In this document: positions 62,101 through 64,000 of the stretch, one piece after another | Layout of the letters: the number at the start of each line of letters is the position of its first letter | How positions within the stretch are numbered: position 1 is the stretch's first letter | Source of the DNA: Seonamhaeicola sp. | GTDB taxonomy: Bacteria > Bacteroidota > Bacteroidia > Flavobacteriales > Flavobacteriaceae | Direction of reading: 5' to 3' | Assembly (NCBI RefSeq): GCF_028281565.1 | Contig: NZ_JANQJQ010000011.1 | Span: 62,001 to 126,000 of the forward strand | Length of the DNA stretch: 64,000 nt | Notes under the pieces: generated by a model | Told to the model about the DNA's origin: nothing | Seen by the model: the letters and a program-made list of their open reading frames with translations, nothing else | Database searches by the model: none | Translations under genes and position numbers: made by a program

Positions 62101-63507
62101 TTAATACCCTGCATTTTGAGTAATTGCAGGATCTGTATCAAGCTGACTTTGAGGAACAGGTAAAATAAGGTTATCGGCATCAATGGTCACATTAATATTA
62201 TTAGCTGCAAACCATGCGTTCATTGTTTGTATGGCTTTTCCTGTTCTTTTCAAATCAAACCAGCGATGGCCTTCTCCAATAAATTCAAACCTTCTTTCCA
62301 TTTCTATGGCATCTCTCAGGTCACTTTGTGTAGTGGCTGTAGTATTGGCAAGCCCTGCTCTATTTCTAACCATATTAAGATATTGAGCAGGATTGGCTTC
62401 TCCTGTTTCATTTAATGCCTCGGCATATTTTAACAATACATCCGCATACCTGATAACAATATGGTCATTACCACCATCATCGGGGCCTGTACCGGACACC
62501 TCATATTTTAATGAAAAATAAAAGGGATTGGCCGCGGCATCTATACCCACATAATCATCTTTTCGGGTGTCACCGGATTCAAAAAGTGCAACAAATTCTG
62601 CAGACGGTAAATTATGCCCCTTTGCATTTGCCGTAGTTCCGGATGGCCTAAATTGTGATGCTGCGGGTTCCCCTTCATTATTGCCATCAACCCCACTAGC
62701 AAATTGCACTTCAAATAATATTTCTGAATTTCCTTCATTAGCAATACCAAAAATATCTGACGTTGTTGGCATTAAACTATACGCTCCGGAATTAACAACG
62801 GCAGCAAGATTAGTTACAGCATCACTATATTTACCCTGGTTCATTTGTACATCGGCCAGTAAAGCCTGTGCCGCTCCTTTAGCCGGTCTTCCTGCAGATT
62901 TACCGGTTGGCAAGTTTTGTACAGCATCGCTTAAATCTGATTCAATTTGAGAATATACAGTCGCTGCCGGAGTCCGTCCTTGACCAAAATAGTCCGAAGG
63001 ATTGGTCGTCTCTTCAAGCGTTAATGGAACATCTCCATACAATCTTACAAGATTGAAGTACAATAAGCCCCTTAAAAATTGCATCTCACCAATTCTATTG
63101 GTCTTAACAGCACTATTGTCGTATTCTATATCGTTAATTCTATTAAGAACAATATTAATTCTTTGGATGCCTTCATAGGATTCCCTCCAAATATCACCTA
63201 CTAAATCATTTATAGGGTTAGTTGAAAAGTCATCCAGCTGACCAAAACGCCCCCCATCATTGGCTGCAATTTCTTCAAAAGTATCTTCTCCCGGTATTTC
63301 CCCTACTCCAATTAAATCAAGACCGTAAAGCCCCCCATTCTGAAGTTGGGCATAAGCTCCGGTTATAGCACTTTCAATTTCTTGCTCCGTGGAATAAAAA
63401 TTACTAGCTGACTTTTGGGTTATTGGATCTATGTCTAATTTATGCGAGCAAGCGGTTAAAACCAGCAATATTATGGTTATATATATAATATTTTGTTTGA
63501 TATTCAT
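62101..63507 (-). CDS. susD: RagB/SusD family outer-membrane lipoprotein
   Basis: A 468-residue SusD-like lipoprotein (LTACSHK, Cys20). TPR-like helical scaffold with YSTEQEIESAITGAYAQLQN, EMQFLRGLLYFNLVRLYGDVPL, AAQALLADVQMNQGKYSDAV and the C-terminal AIEMERRFEFIGEGHRWFDLKR. It binds the substrate at the cell surface over the SusC channel. Glycan is the usual ligand, but the neighbours suggest a phosphodiester-bearing compound. 21 bp after susC. Confidence 0.94.
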   Translation of the reverse strand: MNIKQNIIYITIILLVLTACSHKLDIDPITQKSASNFYSTEQEIESAITGAYAQLQNGGLYGLDLIGVGEIPGEDTFEEIAANDGGRFGQLDDFSTNPINDLVGDIWRESYEGIQRINIVLNRINDIEYDNSAVKTNRIGEMQFLRGLLYFNLVRLYGDVPLTLEETTNPSDYFGQGRTPAATVYSQIESDLSDAVQNLPTGKSAGRPAKGAAQALLADVQMNQGKYSDAVTNLAAVVNSGAYSLMPTTSDIFGIANEGNSEILFEVQFASGVDGNNEGEPAASQFRPSGTTANAKGHNLPSAEFVALFESGDTRKDDYVGIDAAANPFYFSLKYEVSGTGPDDGGNDHIVIRYADVLLKYAEALNETGEANPAQYLNMVRNRAGLANTTATTQSDLRDAIEMERRFEFIGEGHRWFDLKRTGKAIQTMNAWFAANNINVTIDADNLILPVPQSQLDTDPAITQNAGY

Positions 63508-63528
63508 TTTAGTATTTTTTTTAATTAA

Positions 63529-64000
63529 TTAAAATTTAATATCTATTCCTACGGCCATAAACCGAGTCAATGGACTTGCAGAATGGACATAACCACGACC
63601 TAACGTTTGTCTTTCATTTGATCTTGTATCTACACCATCAGCATTATAGCCTCTGTACTTAGTGATATTAAACAGGTTGTTTCCTGTAAAATACAATCTC
63701 AAATTATCAATACTCAACCTATCTGTTATGTTTTTAGGCAATGTATACCCAAGCTGCAGGCTTCTCAATCTAAAGTAGTCTCCATCTAATACGGAAAGGC
63801 TCGACTTTCTGGTAATTCTTCCGGCAGATGAGAAACTGGAAAAATCCGGCCTCCTAAAGAACCCATCCGGATTTCTGTCATTGTAATAATTATCAAAGTA
63901 ATATTGAGAGGGCACGAAGAAACCTTCACCGCTTTCTGTACGACTGATCAAATGATCGGAAACTTTTCTACCTTCAACTCCAGTGAACTGAACAGATAGA
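63529..64000 (-). CDS. susC: SusC/RagA TonB-linked outer-membrane protein, C-terminal end (cut by window edge)
   Basis: The frame is open from the right edge to the stop at 63529, about 157 residues. It holds the last strands of a SusC barrel: YYNDRNPDGFFRRPDF, YFRLRSLQLGYTLPK, NLRLYFTGNNLFNITKYRGY and the terminal FMAVGIDIKF. The YxGYNADG-type loop and final Phe are typical of SusC proteins. The plug and most of the barrel lie outside the window. It heads the minus-strand locus, 21 bp before susD. Confidence 0.93.
   Translation of the reverse strand, partial: LSVQFTGVEGRKVSDHLISRTESGEGFFVPSQYYFDNYYNDRNPDGFFRRPDFSSFSSAGRITRKSSLSVLDGDYFRLRSLQLGYTLPKNITDRLSIDNLRLYFTGNNLFNITKYRGYNADGVDTRSNERQTLGRGYVHSASPLTRFMAVGIDIKF

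Overview
The window is AT-rich chromosomal DNA from a member of the Bacteroidota, most likely the Flavobacteriaceae. The signs are a SusC/SusD pair, TonB receptors with carboxypeptidase-like N-terminal extensions, families largely confined to this phylum (DUF6452, DUF6048, DUF5916, DUF4294, DUF6768), lipoproteins with loose lipoboxes, and promoters of the TTG-N19-TAnnTTTG type instead of -35/-10 boxes. No rRNA, tRNA, CRISPR array, transposase or phage gene was seen.

Layout. 1-9.6 kb is housekeeping: the start of rocD (cut by the left edge), an ECF sigma factor with a small membrane partner, rlmD with two envelope proteins, a DUF3500 protein, a NUDIX hydrolase, two methyltransferases and a ZIP transporter. 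9.9-28.1 kb is a zinc-starvation island built around a Fur/Zur-family repressor (described below). 28.2-34.5 kb holds mog, GNAT, TrhA, DUF4294, an M42 peptidase, an Idi-like NUDIX protein, PrsW and an exported D-2-hydroxyacid dehydrogenase. 34.6-39.1 kb holds a YceI protein and a three-gene acyl-CoA (propionyl-CoA type) carboxylase operon. 39.4-48.2 kb holds a membrane-bound LuxR/TPR regulator, an amidohydrolase, a second YceI protein, a Crp-like regulator, DinB-like proteins, a Bcr/CflA-type MFS pump and an unrecognised 633-residue protein with a possible PIN-like core. 48.4-52.6 kb is a TRAP transporter with a tandemly duplicated binding-protein gene. 52.7-57.0 kb holds an FAH-family protein, an MBL hydrolase, two Rossmann-fold proteins and an AraC regulator. 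57.7-64 kb is a minus-strand SusC/SusD locus with a glycerophosphodiesterase, a GlpT/UhpC-type transporter, a HAD phosphatase and an MBL-fold lipoprotein. It looks like a phosphodiester-scavenging locus.

The most interesting part is the zinc island. Four inverted repeats with the shared core GCAAC-N3-GTTGC (one base degenerate in two of them) lie at 10292-10314, 10334-10348, 18648-18670 and 22390-22410, and nowhere else at that quality that I could find. Each sits on or between promoter elements. They flank the repressor gene and three transcription units: (i) merC-like, folE, ABC ATPase, TonB receptor, two ABC-2 permeases and a periplasmic M14-like amidohydrolase, all within 1-23 bp of each other; (ii) an LCIB-type carbonic anhydrase and a second protein that looks like a beta-carbonic anhydrase without zinc ligands; (iii) a PhoX-type phosphatase, a COG0523 GTPase, an HMA-domain lipoprotein, and a LolD/FtsX-type ABC transporter whose permease has an eight-histidine loop, followed by a small secreted protein. 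A DUF5916 outer-membrane protein diverges from unit (iii). Taken together this reads as one Zur regulon combining zinc capture at the outer membrane, release in the periplasm, inner-membrane transport, metallochaperoning and replacement of zinc-costly enzymes. The gene content and sites are seen; the joint function is inference.
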